A stretch of DNA of 33,867 nucleotides. It comes from Ktedonobacterales bacterium (GTDB taxonomy: Bacteria > Chloroflexota > Ktedonobacteria > Ktedonobacterales > JADMIN01). The position numbers and the translations under genes were made by a program. Shown here one piece after another: positions 1 through 8,835 of the stretch (its first letter is position 1; each line of letters opens with the position of its first letter). Below the pieces are notes generated by a model. The model had not been told where the DNA came from and made no database searches. It was given only the letters and a program-made list of their open reading frames with translations. Location: the NCBI GenBank assembly GCA_025935195.1, contig JAICVS010000036.1, positions 1-33,867 on the forward strand. The letters run 5' to 3'.

Positions 1-2774
1 GAGATGACGCCGTCGGAGGCCTGAGTATCGAACTGCACGTGGTGAATATGGATGTTCACCTTGGCGAACGGCAGCTCGTTGCCGCCGTCGTGCTCCTCGC
101 TCACCAGTGTGTTGAACAGGCAGTCGCCGATGTTGGCGCGCAGCGCCAGCGGCTCGGACGGCAGCGTGTGGTTGAGCACCGCGTCGTGGTTCTGCGCCAG
201 CACGAAGAGCGCGCCGTTGGGATCGGTCACACCATTGGCCGTGTTCTGGATCGGCAGCGGCAGACCGATGATGTTGTTGTGGCGGATCTGCGCGCCGTCC
301 ACACCGTTGGCGGTGGTGGAGGGGCAGATGCCGTCGGCGCGATTCGCCCAGGGGTCCGGAACGCCAGCGGGCGTGGTGGACGCCTGATCGCCAAGCTCAC
401 CGAGCCACGGGGCGCCGGAGTGCCCGTTGGGCGAGAACGGCGGGCGGTCACCAATGTGCGGGCGCAGCAGCGGGAACGCCGGGCGTCCGTTCACCGGATC
501 GAAGAGAATCTCCGGGCGTGTGGAATCCGAGGTGAGGAACTGATCCACCGCCAGCGAGCCGGGGTGGCCCTGGATGATACGTGGCAGATCAGGCCAGTTG
601 CTCGTGTCTTCCTTCTCACCGAGGTAGACAGGCTGGCCGGTGCTGGTGTCTATCACCCAGTCCATCACTGAGGCGTCCTGCGAGAAGCCGGTCTTGGGGT
701 CGCGGAACTTGACGCCGGCGGGCGGGAGCTGCGGCTCGACCCACTGGGCCAGGTTCTGCGCCGTCAGCGTCACGCCGTTGAACGTCCGCCCGATCAGGCC
801 CGCCGAGTTGACGGCCTGCGGCAGCGCGACGCGATCCGGCAGCTTCGCCAGGTCCGGCTGCAGCGTGTCATAGACGCGCCAGAAGCTCCACATGCCGGAG
901 AAGTAGTGCTCGGCGATGTGGCAGTGGAAGAGGAACTCGCCCGCACCCTGCTGCACGCCGCCGGCGCCGCCCTCGATCTCGAGGTTGTACGACTCACCAG
1001 GGCCGATGGCCTGCGAGTCGAGCCGCAGGGACTCCGACATCTGCGCCTTGGGCGCCTTGTTCAGGCCGGTGTCGAAGTAGTGGAACGTCGGGTCGGCCTT
1101 AGGGTTGAAACGCCAGCGGATGCCGCCGCCATGCAGGTGGTGGATGTGGAACACCTCGCTGCCGGCGTGCAGGATGCGCTGCTTGGTCGGGTCAGCCTGG
1201 TAGCCGCGCGGCATCGGCGTGGCCGGATCGCCGAAGGCGTAGGAGCCGTAGACGACCGACTTCTGCTCGTCGTTCAGCGCCAGGCGGTCCATGAACGGCT
1301 CGGAGCGATAGTTGAGCGCGCGCGAGCCCGGCCGGTACGAATGCGTGAACGGATCGTTGATCGGCAGCGGGCTGTTGTTGACGTCGAGCACCTGCTCCGA
1401 CTCATTGCCGATCTCGTGATAGATGATCACGTTCTCGCGGAAGGACGGCGCGTTGCCCGGCGCGATGACCGCCTCCCAGCCGGAGGCCAGAGGCACCAGC
1501 GGGCTGGCCGGGTTCGTGTTGTTGTCGTAGTATGCCGAGTTGGGCGGCTCGACCACCAGCGTGCCGAAGAGGCCGTGGTTGACCGCCGCGCGGTTGCTGG
1601 CTCCGGGGTGTAGGTAGTGCGCGCCCTCGAGGTTCGGGTCGTTCGGGATGTAGTAGGTATAGCTCGCCGTGCCGCCCTGCGCCACCTGCGAGGATGCGTT
1701 GTTGCCGACGGCGTCGCCCGACGAGCCGCTGGCGAACGTCAGGCCGTCAATGTGGATGCCATAACTGCCGCCAGAGGCGTTGTTGGTGAAGTTGATGGTG
1801 ACGCAGTCACCCTCGTTGGCGCGGATGACCAGCGGCTGGATCGCGTCGCCACCGTGCAGGCCGATCGAGACCCGGTTCTTGTAGTCCGGATTGTTCGCCT
1901 GCGCGATCACATCCCCAATGCGGTTGTTCAGGACGAACATCTTGCCCTTGGGGTCATGGTCGCCAAAGCGGTTCAGCGGGATGTTGACGTCCATCGCCGT
2001 CACGTCGAAGCTCTTGACGGCGACGTTCGCCGGGCAGGGATTGCTGCCGCTGGCCGCGTGGGCATTGTTCAGCCCGACAGCGGCGTTGGTCCCCGACACG
2101 GCGGCGGCCAGCGCCAACGCGCCGGCCAGCGCGATGCGGGCCTTCTGTTGATCGCGGGTGCGCCCGCGCACGGCCCGCACCCAGCCACCAGTGGGGGCCG
2201 TCGGCGTCGTGGCGGCTGGCGCCGCCTGTGCTGGCCGTGGCTCCTGCCAAAGCTGGCGGCGCAGCACATACGCGATCACCAGCGCGAGGGGGAAGCTCAC
2301 CGTCGAGGCGAGCATGCCGTCAGAGAGCATCTGCACAGGCAAGGCTGGCAGGCCGCGCACCTGAATGGCGGGCGCGAAGACGTGGCTGAGCAGCGGATAG
2401 ACCACCGCGAAGACCACGCTGGCCGAGAGCGCCACCAGCGCCGCCAGCACCGCGCCTTCGGTCATCTCAGAAACATCCTGGCCGGAGCGGCCCAGGAAAC
2501 GCGCCGTGAAGTAGGTGGCTGCCCAGACCGAGAGCAGCACCAACGGCAGCGAGAGCGAAGCGTCACGCAGCCAGCTCGTCAGAACCGGCTGCGCGCCCGC
2601 GCCCGTTGCTACGGCATCACCGATGCCACTGAAGACGTGCATCAACTGCAGCCAGAGGCCAGCGCCGTAAGCGATGGCAACCGCCAGCAGCGTCGCCGTC
2701 AACGGACGCACATGGCGTGAGTGTGGCCCGGGCCACACGCCCCGTTGCGCCGTCACCTCGTGATCGTGCGACAT
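1..2774 (-). CDS. Large multicopper oxidase with polytopic N-terminal membrane module (3' end truncated by window edge)
   Basis: Read by hand on the minus strand from ATG at 2774 (MSHDHEVTAQRGVWPGPHSRHVRPLTATLLAVAIAYGAGLWLQLMHVFSG...); open for 924 codons to the window edge. Frame checked at positions 2297, 926 and 5. Copper motifs: GAHYLHPG, EVFHIHHLHGGG, FLFHCHIAEHYFSGMWSFWRV, VNIHIHHVQFDTQASDG. Absent from the ORF track because it has no stop in the window. Confidence 0.92.
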   Translation of the reverse strand, partial: MSHDHEVTAQRGVWPGPHSRHVRPLTATLLAVAIAYGAGLWLQLMHVFSGIGDAVATGAGAQPVLTSWLRDASLSLPLVLLSVWAATYFTARFLGRSGQDVSEMTEGAVLAALVALSASVVFAVVYPLLSHVFAPAIQVRGLPALPVQMLSDGMLASTVSFPLALVIAYVLRRQLWQEPRPAQAAPAATTPTAPTGGWVRAVRGRTRDQQKARIALAGALALAAAVSGTNAAVGLNNAHAASGSNPCPANVAVKSFDVTAMDVNIPLNRFGDHDPKGKMFVLNNRIGDVIAQANNPDYKNRVSIGLHGGDAIQPLVIRANEGDCVTINFTNNASGGSYGIHIDGLTFASGSSGDAVGNNASSQVAQGGTASYTYYIPNDPNLEGAHYLHPGASNRAAVNHGLFGTLVVEPPNSAYYDNNTNPASPLVPLASGWEAVIAPGNAPSFRENVIIYHEIGNESEQVLDVNNSPLPINDPFTHSYRPGSRALNYRSEPFMDRLALNDEQKSVVYGSYAFGDPATPMPRGYQADPTKQRILHAGSEVFHIHHLHGGGIRWRFNPKADPTFHYFDTGLNKAPKAQMSESLRLDSQAIGPGESYNLEIEGGAGGVQQGAGEFLFHCHIAEHYFSGMWSFWRVYDTLQPDLAKLPDRVALPQAVNSAGLIGRTFNGVTLTAQNLAQWVEPQLPPAGVKFRDPKTGFSQDASVMDWVIDTSTGQPVYLGEKEDTSNWPDLPRIIQGHPGSLAVDQFLTSDSTRPEILFDPVNGRPAFPLLRPHIGDRPPFSPNGHSGAPWLGELGDQASTTPAGVPDPWANRADGICPSTTANGVDGAQIRHNNIIGLPLPIQNTANGVTDPNGALFVLAQNHDAVLNHTLPSEPLALRANIGDCLFNTLVSEEHDGGNELPFAKVNIHIHHVQFDTQASDGVI

Positions 2775-3057
2775 AGTCTCCCCGTTCCTTTACCGCTACC
2801 GCGCGCAGCCACGGTCCGCCCCAGACCTTCAGGCCGCGCCCGGCTCACCTTCAGCATACAAACACTCTTGGGTCACTCGTGTTTCGCGTATCCGCACTAG
2901 ATGAAGATCGCCCGGCTCCTTTCCCCCCACAAGGCACGATGCTTGGGGCTATGAGCGCCGTGCCTTTACGACAGCCCAGAAAACGACATTCAGCGGATGA
3001 ACGCTGACGGGATGGGTAGCGTGATAGCTCTTGGCTGTTGATAGCGATTGATAGCGA

Positions 3058-3828
3058 TTATCGGGTGACGCCGACCGTGACCTTGCCGAGATCAATGACA
3101 ACGGCCTGATGCTGGCCGGGATCGTCGAAACGGAGCAGCAGCTTTTTCGCCCCCAGTGGGGCGATGAACGACAGGGTGCCTTCGACTTGCGCCTGCGGTT
3201 GCAAGGTGTCGGATTCGAAGTCTGAGAACGTCGGCGCGACCGCCGCCGCGCCGTTATCGCTGATCAGCGCGAACATCTCCGGGGTAAAGACCACGGGAGC
3301 AGTGATGGAGTTCTTAATGGTCAGGCTGACCTGGACCTCCATCTGGTCCGGGTTCACCAGGCCCTGAATGCCGTGATTCTGGCCGCTGAGCTGCGCCGAG
3401 GTCAGACCTTGGCTCGCATCCACACTCTCCACCTGGAGCAAGCCGAAGCTGGTGGTCACTTGCTCCGTCCGCGTGAATGGGTCGCCCGGCGTCCGGCTCG
3501 GCGGCTGGCCGCGGCCGATACCCATCATGCCGGCGGCGAGCACTCCACCCGCGATCGCGATGAGTGCCGCCAGCACGATAGCCGCGCGCAGCGGCGTCAC
3601 ATGCGCACGCTCCATCATGCCGCGCGCGGATGCCCGCCGGCCGAACCAGCGTCTTCCCGCCCGCACAAGGCGGCGGGCGCGCGACTTTCCGCTGCTCCCC
3701 CGCCCATGGATGCGATGCGATGGCGCGACATAGGCAGCGCGGCCGACCGATCGCCTCGTGCCGCGCGCCGGCCCAGGGCTCGTCCGCGCTGGCGTGTGGT
3801 CTTCGACCGGCTTCTTCAGCATGTGCAT
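3058..3828 (-). CDS. Single-pass membrane-anchored extracytoplasmic beta-sandwich protein (DUF4352-like)
   Basis: ORF 3058..3894; start placed at ATG 3828 (MHMLKKPVEDH) behind AAAGGACG. One hydrophobic helix (AAIVLAALIAIAGGVLAAGMMG), then a domain with LQVESVDASQG...VQVSLTIKNSITAPVVFTPEMFALISDNG, typical of DUF4352/TRF2-like domains. Confidence 0.65.
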   Translation of the reverse strand: MHMLKKPVEDHTPARTSPGPARGTRRSVGRAAYVAPSHRIHGRGSSGKSRARRLVRAGRRWFGRRASARGMMERAHVTPLRAAIVLAALIAIAGGVLAAGMMGIGRGQPPSRTPGDPFTRTEQVTTSFGLLQVESVDASQGLTSAQLSGQNHGIQGLVNPDQMEVQVSLTIKNSITAPVVFTPEMFALISDNGAAAVAPTFSDFESDTLQPQAQVEGTLSFIAPLGAKKLLLRFDDPGQHQAVVIDLGKVTVGVTR

Positions 3829-4340
3829 CTCGTGCGTCCTTTCGTCTCGGCCGAATGGGTAGAACCGTGAGGAACGCAAGCCGACCACACACAACCGGCG
3901 GCGCGGCGAAGAGCGCGCACAGCCGGGGACGCATCAGCCTGCTAGTGGCGGTAAGTGTATCGCCCGGCATTTTTGCCTACACCTGCCAGGTAGCCATATT
4001 TCGATAAGCCACATGGCATATTTGTGCGCCTGGCCGATTGCGTGGATCGCGCCCATCCATAACCTCCCCACCACAGCAGAATGCCTCTCCGTGAGCCTCT
4101 GTGAGCCTCCGTTCCTCCGTGTTGGTGCTCGTCTCTCTGCGCGGAAGGAGAGGGCTCGGCGGGATGCGGATTCTCACCCAAGCAAGGTGTACCAGCCCAT
4201 GCGCGTGCGCGCATCTGCCATTCGACCGGACGGAATATATCCGAGTGGCATATGTACGCGCACCGGCGACGGGCGTATGCTCGCGTGGGCATGGCGTGCG
4301 CGCGACACGACGACGCCCGCCAACGCCTGCCCGCACCGCA

Positions 4341-5129
4341 ATGGAGCCTATGGAGACGCCAGCTATGTCCACATCCCGTCGTTCGACGAAGCGCCCATCC
4401 ACCCAGGCCAAGCCGCACGCTCAACCGGGGACGCAGCGCCAGACGACCGCGCGATCCACAAACGTGCGTCAGACGGCAGCGCGGCCCACGACTGCGCAGC
4501 GCCCTTCGCCGCACGGCCAGACACGCGGGCAGGCGCAGGCGCGGAAGCGCACAGACAATGCGACCAGCGCGCCGCTCCCGCCCATCACCCGCGCCTCACG
4601 AGCACGGCGTCGCTGGTGGCGTGAGCCGCGCATGCTCGGCGGCATAGTGGCGGCGGCCCTCATCGTGGTCGGTCTCGTCGCCCTGCTCGTCCATCAACAG
4701 GCAGCGAGCGCGTCCGGCGCGACAGCGCGCGGCGCGGCGCCCACCGCCACCGCACATGCGGCCGCCAGTCCCGCGGCCACTGTCAAGGCCGGAGCCACGA
4801 CCAATCCCGTCGCCGGCAGCACCGGCTCGCCCTGCGGCAGCACCGTCGCGATGGACGACGACAGCTTCTTCTTCCGCTCCTGCACCATCAAGCGCGGCGC
4901 GACGCTCACCTTCCAGAACCAGAGCACCACCGAGACACACGTCCTCTGCTCCGGCTTCTTCCAGGTCTGCCATCCCGCCCTCGACGCGCCCGCCGAGCTG
5001 AATGGCGCCGCGCCCTTGGTGCTTGCGCCGGGCGCGCGCCACAGCTTCACCTTCACCCACGCCGGCGTCTTCAACATCACCTGCCTCGCCCACGGCGGCA
5101 TGGACATCACCGTCACCGTGACCGATTGA
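4341..5129 (+). CDS. Membrane-anchored cupredoxin (plastocyanin-like blue copper) protein
   Basis: C-terminal domain ...GATLTFQNQSTTETHVLCSGF...FTFTHAGVFNITCLAHGGMDITVTVTD: upstream His (THV) plus C-x2-H-x3-M (CLAHGGM) match type 1 Cu ligands. One TM helix (MLGGIVAAALIVVGLVALLVH). Start chosen inside ORF 4101..5129 at MEPMETPAMSTS; 4365 is also possible. Confidence 0.85.
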   Translation: MEPMETPAMSTSRRSTKRPSTQAKPHAQPGTQRQTTARSTNVRQTAARPTTAQRPSPHGQTRGQAQARKRTDNATSAPLPPITRASRARRRWWREPRMLGGIVAAALIVVGLVALLVHQQAASASGATARGAAPTATAHAAASPAATVKAGATTNPVAGSTGSPCGSTVAMDDDSFFFRSCTIKRGATLTFQNQSTTETHVLCSGFFQVCHPALDAPAELNGAAPLVLAPGARHSFTFTHAGVFNITCLAHGGMDITVTVTD

Positions 5130-5236
5130 GTTGTGCGCGCGACACACACGTGCCGGGCCACCCATGTAGGCGGCCCGGCATGCGCGATCCAACCATCAGT
5201 TCTGGTGCGACAACCGCACCGCGTGAGGCGCCGAGA

Positions 5237-6079
5237 TTACTGGAGCGGAGCGACGTCGAGGGTCGCGGCGAACCAGACCTTGCCAACATTCTCGCCAACT
5301 ACGTCGCCCGGCTTCTTGTCCTTGATATAGGTGTAGAGTGGATGGCTGTTGTACGTCAGCATAGTGCCGCCGGCCGGATTGGCGATGGTGCCCAGCGCGC
5401 CGGGAACCGGATTCGCGCTGGCGAGCGTGCCGGAGGGCGCGGCCAGCGGCGGCCAATTCTTCGCGCAGCCACCGGTGCAGGCGACCTTGCTCGCTGTGTC
5501 GGGCTTGTACCAGTAGAGCGTCATGCCCTTGCTGTTGGTCAGCACCCAGGCTGGCTTGCCGGCCAGCGTCACCTTGCGCGCATGCACCGCGGCGCTGCTC
5601 GCGGCGCCGAGGCTTTGCAGCTTGGGCGTCGCTACAAACCACACACCGTTGACGCCCTCACCGTTAGCGTCGCCCGCCTTCTTGTCGTTGGCGTAGAAGT
5701 ACAGCGGCACACCGTTGTACGTCACCTGCTTGGCGCCGCCGTCTCCGGTGACGATACCGAATCTGCCCGGCGTCGCGGCGTCGCCCACCGGCGTGGTGGA
5801 GCTGGCCTTGAGCGGCGGCCATGCCTTCGCGCAACCGCCTGTGCAGTTCACCTTGCCCGCGTTGTCGGGCGCGAAGATGTAGAGCGTCCTGCCCGTGTTG
5901 GCGTCCACCAGCACCGTTTTGCTCGCGCCCTTGACCGAGACTGACGCCGTCTTGACGTCGGCCTTGGCCGTCGTCGTGCTGGCCCCGCCGCTCGCCGAGC
6001 CGCCGCAGCCCGCGAGCAGCACCGCGGCAAGCAGCCCGAAGCTGGCGAGAAAGAGAGATGTTCGTCGTTGCGGTTGCAT
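5237..6079 (-). CDS. Lipoprotein with two PF03640-type (Lipoprotein_15, 'secreted repeat') domains
   Basis: Signal plus lipobox MQPQRRTSLFLASFGLLAAVLLAGCGGSASGG; two copies of VLVDANTGRTLYIFAPDNAGKVNCTGGCAKAWPPL / VLTNSKGMTLYWYKPDTASKVACTGGCAKNWPPL. Confidence 0.88.
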   Translation of the reverse strand: MQPQRRTSLFLASFGLLAAVLLAGCGGSASGGASTTTAKADVKTASVSVKGASKTVLVDANTGRTLYIFAPDNAGKVNCTGGCAKAWPPLKASSTTPVGDAATPGRFGIVTGDGGAKQVTYNGVPLYFYANDKKAGDANGEGVNGVWFVATPKLQSLGAASSAAVHARKVTLAGKPAWVLTNSKGMTLYWYKPDTASKVACTGGCAKNWPPLAAPSGTLASANPVPGALGTIANPAGGTMLTYNSHPLYTYIKDKKPGDVVGENVGKVWFAATLDVAPLQ

Positions 6080-6226
6080 ATGCGTCTCTGTCGCCTCCAA
6101 TGTCACTGATCTCACCTGTGAATAGGTCAACGGGAGTGGGTCGCGCTCCATGCCGGTGCGCTGCCCTGGGACATCGCGAACCCGTCACAAAGATAGGCGG
6201 CAAATCTGAAGGGACGACGACACCTG

Positions 6227-6295
6227 GCTGAAAGAATGCTGAAGATCGCACCCGTCTCTGCCCGCCACGCCGCCCGCTTTCAGCGAATTTTCAGC
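6227..6295. promoter_or_regulatory. Two candidate response-regulator binding sites in divergent intergenic region
   Basis: GCTGAA-agaat-GCTGAA at 6227-6243 and its reverse-strand equivalent TTCAGC-gaatt-TTCAGC at 6279-6295. Both have 11-bp centre spacing and lie between the lipoprotein and the RR/HK genes. Confidence 0.5.
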
Positions 6296-6379
6296 CGTGA
6301 GAGGTAGCGTTATCCCGCGGCGTACCTATTCTTGTCTAATCCGGGTGACGCAAGCGAAGGCGACGAGGTGGAGGCGCAT

Positions 6380-7108
6380 ATGACGCAGGCGATGGCGCGG
6401 CCCTGGCAGCAGCAGCCTGCCCGTGGCGGGGAGAGTGCGCGGCACCCGCGTGTGCTAATCGTGGATGACGAGCCGCACATTGTGGACTTCCTGCGCATGG
6501 GCTTCGAATACGAGGGATTCGAGACCGCCGTCGCCACCAGCGGCGACGAGGCCCTGCGCGCCGTGAAGGCAACCTGCCCGGATATCGTCATCCTTGACAT
6601 CATGCTGCCCGGCCTCAACGGCCTCGACGTGGCCCGGCTGCTCCGGCGCGGCGACGACACTGGCATCATCATGCTGACAGCGCGCGAGGCCGTGGAAGAT
6701 CGTGTCGCCGGCCTGGATGTCGGCGCCGATGATTATCTCACCAAACCGTTCGCGTTTAAGGAGCTGATGGCGCGCGTGCGCGCGGTGCTGCGCCGGCGCG
6801 GCCGCAACCTTGAGCACATGCTCGCCTTCCAGGATGTCACGCTGGACCGTGAGACACGCGCGGTCATGCGCGGCGAGCGCCCGATCGAGCTGACCCCGCG
6901 CGAGTTCGAGCTGCTCACGCTCTTCCTGATGCACCCGCGCCAGGTGCTCACGCGCGACGTGATCCTCGCGCACGTCTGGGGCTACGATTACGAGGGCGAC
7001 GACAATGTCATCGAGGTCTACGTGCGCCACCTGCGCGAGAAACTGGACGACAACCCGCCGAAGCTGTTACGGACGGTGCGCGGCGTCGGCTATGTTCTGC
7101 GTGGTTGA
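6380..7108 (+). CDS. OmpR/PhoB-family response regulator
   Basis: Receiver domain (VLIVDDEPHIVDFL, DIVILDIMLPGLNGLDVARLL, DDYLTKPF) and winged helix (ELTPREFELLTLFLMHPRQVLTRDVILAHVWGYDYEGDDNVIEVYVRHLREKLD). ATG 6380 preceded by GGAGG. Confidence 0.96.
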   Translation: MTQAMARPWQQQPARGGESARHPRVLIVDDEPHIVDFLRMGFEYEGFETAVATSGDEALRAVKATCPDIVILDIMLPGLNGLDVARLLRRGDDTGIIMLTAREAVEDRVAGLDVGADDYLTKPFAFKELMARVRAVLRRRGRNLEHMLAFQDVTLDRETRAVMRGERPIELTPREFELLTLFLMHPRQVLTRDVILAHVWGYDYEGDDNVIEVYVRHLREKLDDNPPKLLRTVRGVGYVLRG

Positions 7109-8796
7109 GCCGCGGACGTGGACAAACGTGGAAATGGAAATACGGGAGCGAGAGCATGCGACGTGCGGATAAGGCGCTCGGCACGCCGGGCGCACGCCTA
7201 CCGATCCGCTGGCGGCTGGCGCTGATGTCGTTCGGCCTACTGGCGCTGCTGCTCGGCGCGCTGGGCGCCGTCGTCTCCGTCACCGAGGAGAACGCTCTGC
7301 TCGCCAACCGTGCTGTTGAGCTGCACCGCGAGGCCTGGCTGGCCGCCACGCCGATGAATCAGACCGTGTACTCGTTCGCCTATGCCGGCCAGACAGTCTC
7401 GCCGCGCGCCAAGACACCGCCTCCCCAGGCGAAACCCGTCCTCACCGCGCTCGGCCAACGCCTGACCAACCCCGGCACGCGCGTCTGCATCATCTGGATT
7501 GACGGCGCCCAGCAGGTGATCGGCCCCGTCCCCGAACCCGACATGGCCCCAGTCGATCCGCCGGCGCGAGTTACACTCGCTGGCGCCCTCACGAGCCAGG
7601 CCTTCAGGAGCGTGCCCGCGACTGATTGGTACACAGTCGCGCCCGACGCCGAGGGACAAAGCCAGCTCGTCGTGCTGCTGCCAATCGTCGATCAGGCGAA
7701 CCACGACACCATCGCGCTGCTCCAGGTCGGCACCCCCACCGCACCCATGATGGAGGCCGTCACGACGACGCGGCTCGTGCTCGCCGCCGGCATCGCCATC
7801 GCCCTGCTGATCGCCGCCGCCGTCACGTTCCCGCTGATGGGCGCGGGGCTGCGCCCGTTGGTCGAGATGGAGCGCGCCAGTGGGCGCATCGCGGCTGGCG
7901 CGCTCTCGCTCCGCCTGGCGGAGCCGCCCGCGCGCGACGAGATTGGTCGCCTGGCTCGTTCGTTCAACTCCATGGTGGCGCAACTGGAAGACGCCTTTAC
8001 GCGCCAGAAGCGTTTCGTGGCCGATGTCTCACACGAGCTGCGCACTCCACTCACCGCGCTGGGCGGCGGGCTGGAGATGCTGCTGCTCGGCGCGGACCGT
8101 GGCGACACCGAGGCGGCGCGGCGGCTCACTCGCGGCATGTATGCTGAAGTGGACCGCATGCGCCGGCTGGTGGAGGATCTGCTGACGCTGACACGCCTGG
8201 ACGACGGCCAGGCCGGGCTGCGCGCGGATCTGGTCGCTGTCGCGTCCATCGTCGCCGAAGTCTGTGAGCAGGCGCAGCGCCTCGCCAGGGGTCAGACCGT
8301 CCGCTGCGACGTGGAGGCTGGGCTGCTGCCCATTCGCGCCGATGCCGATCGGCTGCGGCAGGTGCTGCTCAACCTGCTCGATAACGCGCTCAAGCACACT
8401 CCCACGACTGGCACGATCACCATCATCGCACGGCGCGAGGGCGCCACGACCGTCGCGCTGGCGGTCAGAGACACGGGCCGGGGCATCCCCGCCGAGGCAC
8501 TGCCACACGTCTTCGACCGCTTCTACCGCACCGACCCTGCGCGAGCGCGCAGCGGCGAGCGCACCGGCGGCGCGGGCCTCGGCCTCTCCATCGCGCGTGG
8601 CCTGGTGGAAGCGCAGGGCGGCCAGATCGCCATCGAAAGCGCGACCGGCCGTGGCACCACCGTCACCCTCCGCTTCCCCATCGCCGCTGCCGGCACAGAG
8701 CAATCGGCGCAGCCAGTGCCCGTCCTCTCCGCTACAACCGCGCCGCTCACCGGCAACGTCCCATCCCCGGCCGAGCCACCTGTCCCCGTCGAGTGA
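7105..8796 (+). CDS. Sensor histidine kinase (HAMP, HisKA, HATPase_c)
   Basis: Overlaps the RR stop by 4 nt (TTGA) if TTG 7105 is used; ATG 7156 is the alternative. H-box FVADVSHELRTPLTAL, N-box LLNLLDNALKHT, G-boxes DTGRGIP and GGAGLGLSIARGLVEAQGG. Confidence 0.95.
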   Translation: MSRGRGQTWKWKYGSESMRRADKALGTPGARLPIRWRLALMSFGLLALLLGALGAVVSVTEENALLANRAVELHREAWLAATPMNQTVYSFAYAGQTVSPRAKTPPPQAKPVLTALGQRLTNPGTRVCIIWIDGAQQVIGPVPEPDMAPVDPPARVTLAGALTSQAFRSVPATDWYTVAPDAEGQSQLVVLLPIVDQANHDTIALLQVGTPTAPMMEAVTTTRLVLAAGIAIALLIAAAVTFPLMGAGLRPLVEMERASGRIAAGALSLRLAEPPARDEIGRLARSFNSMVAQLEDAFTRQKRFVADVSHELRTPLTALGGGLEMLLLGADRGDTEAARRLTRGMYAEVDRMRRLVEDLLTLTRLDDGQAGLRADLVAVASIVAEVCEQAQRLARGQTVRCDVEAGLLPIRADADRLRQVLLNLLDNALKHTPTTGTITIIARREGATTVALAVRDTGRGIPAEALPHVFDRFYRTDPARARSGERTGGAGLGLSIARGLVEAQGGQIAIESATGRGTTVTLRFPIAAAGTEQSAQPVPVLSATTAPLTGNVPSPAEPPVPVE

Positions 8797-8835
8797 GTGA
8801 TGCCGACCCAGCCTGGGGCCCAGGCGCACGCGATC

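Noticed and set aside
39-2720. Plus-strand ORFs 39..671, 906..1613 and 1617..2720 (up to 367 aa)
   Set aside because: Arg/Val/Gly-rich antisense shadows of the multicopper oxidase, which has coherent copper motifs in an uninterrupted minus-strand frame.
2931-2966. AAGGCAC...GTGCCTT hairpin as terminator of the DUF4352-like gene
   Set aside because: Only a 7-bp stem with a large loop and no convincing T-run in the gene's sense orientation.
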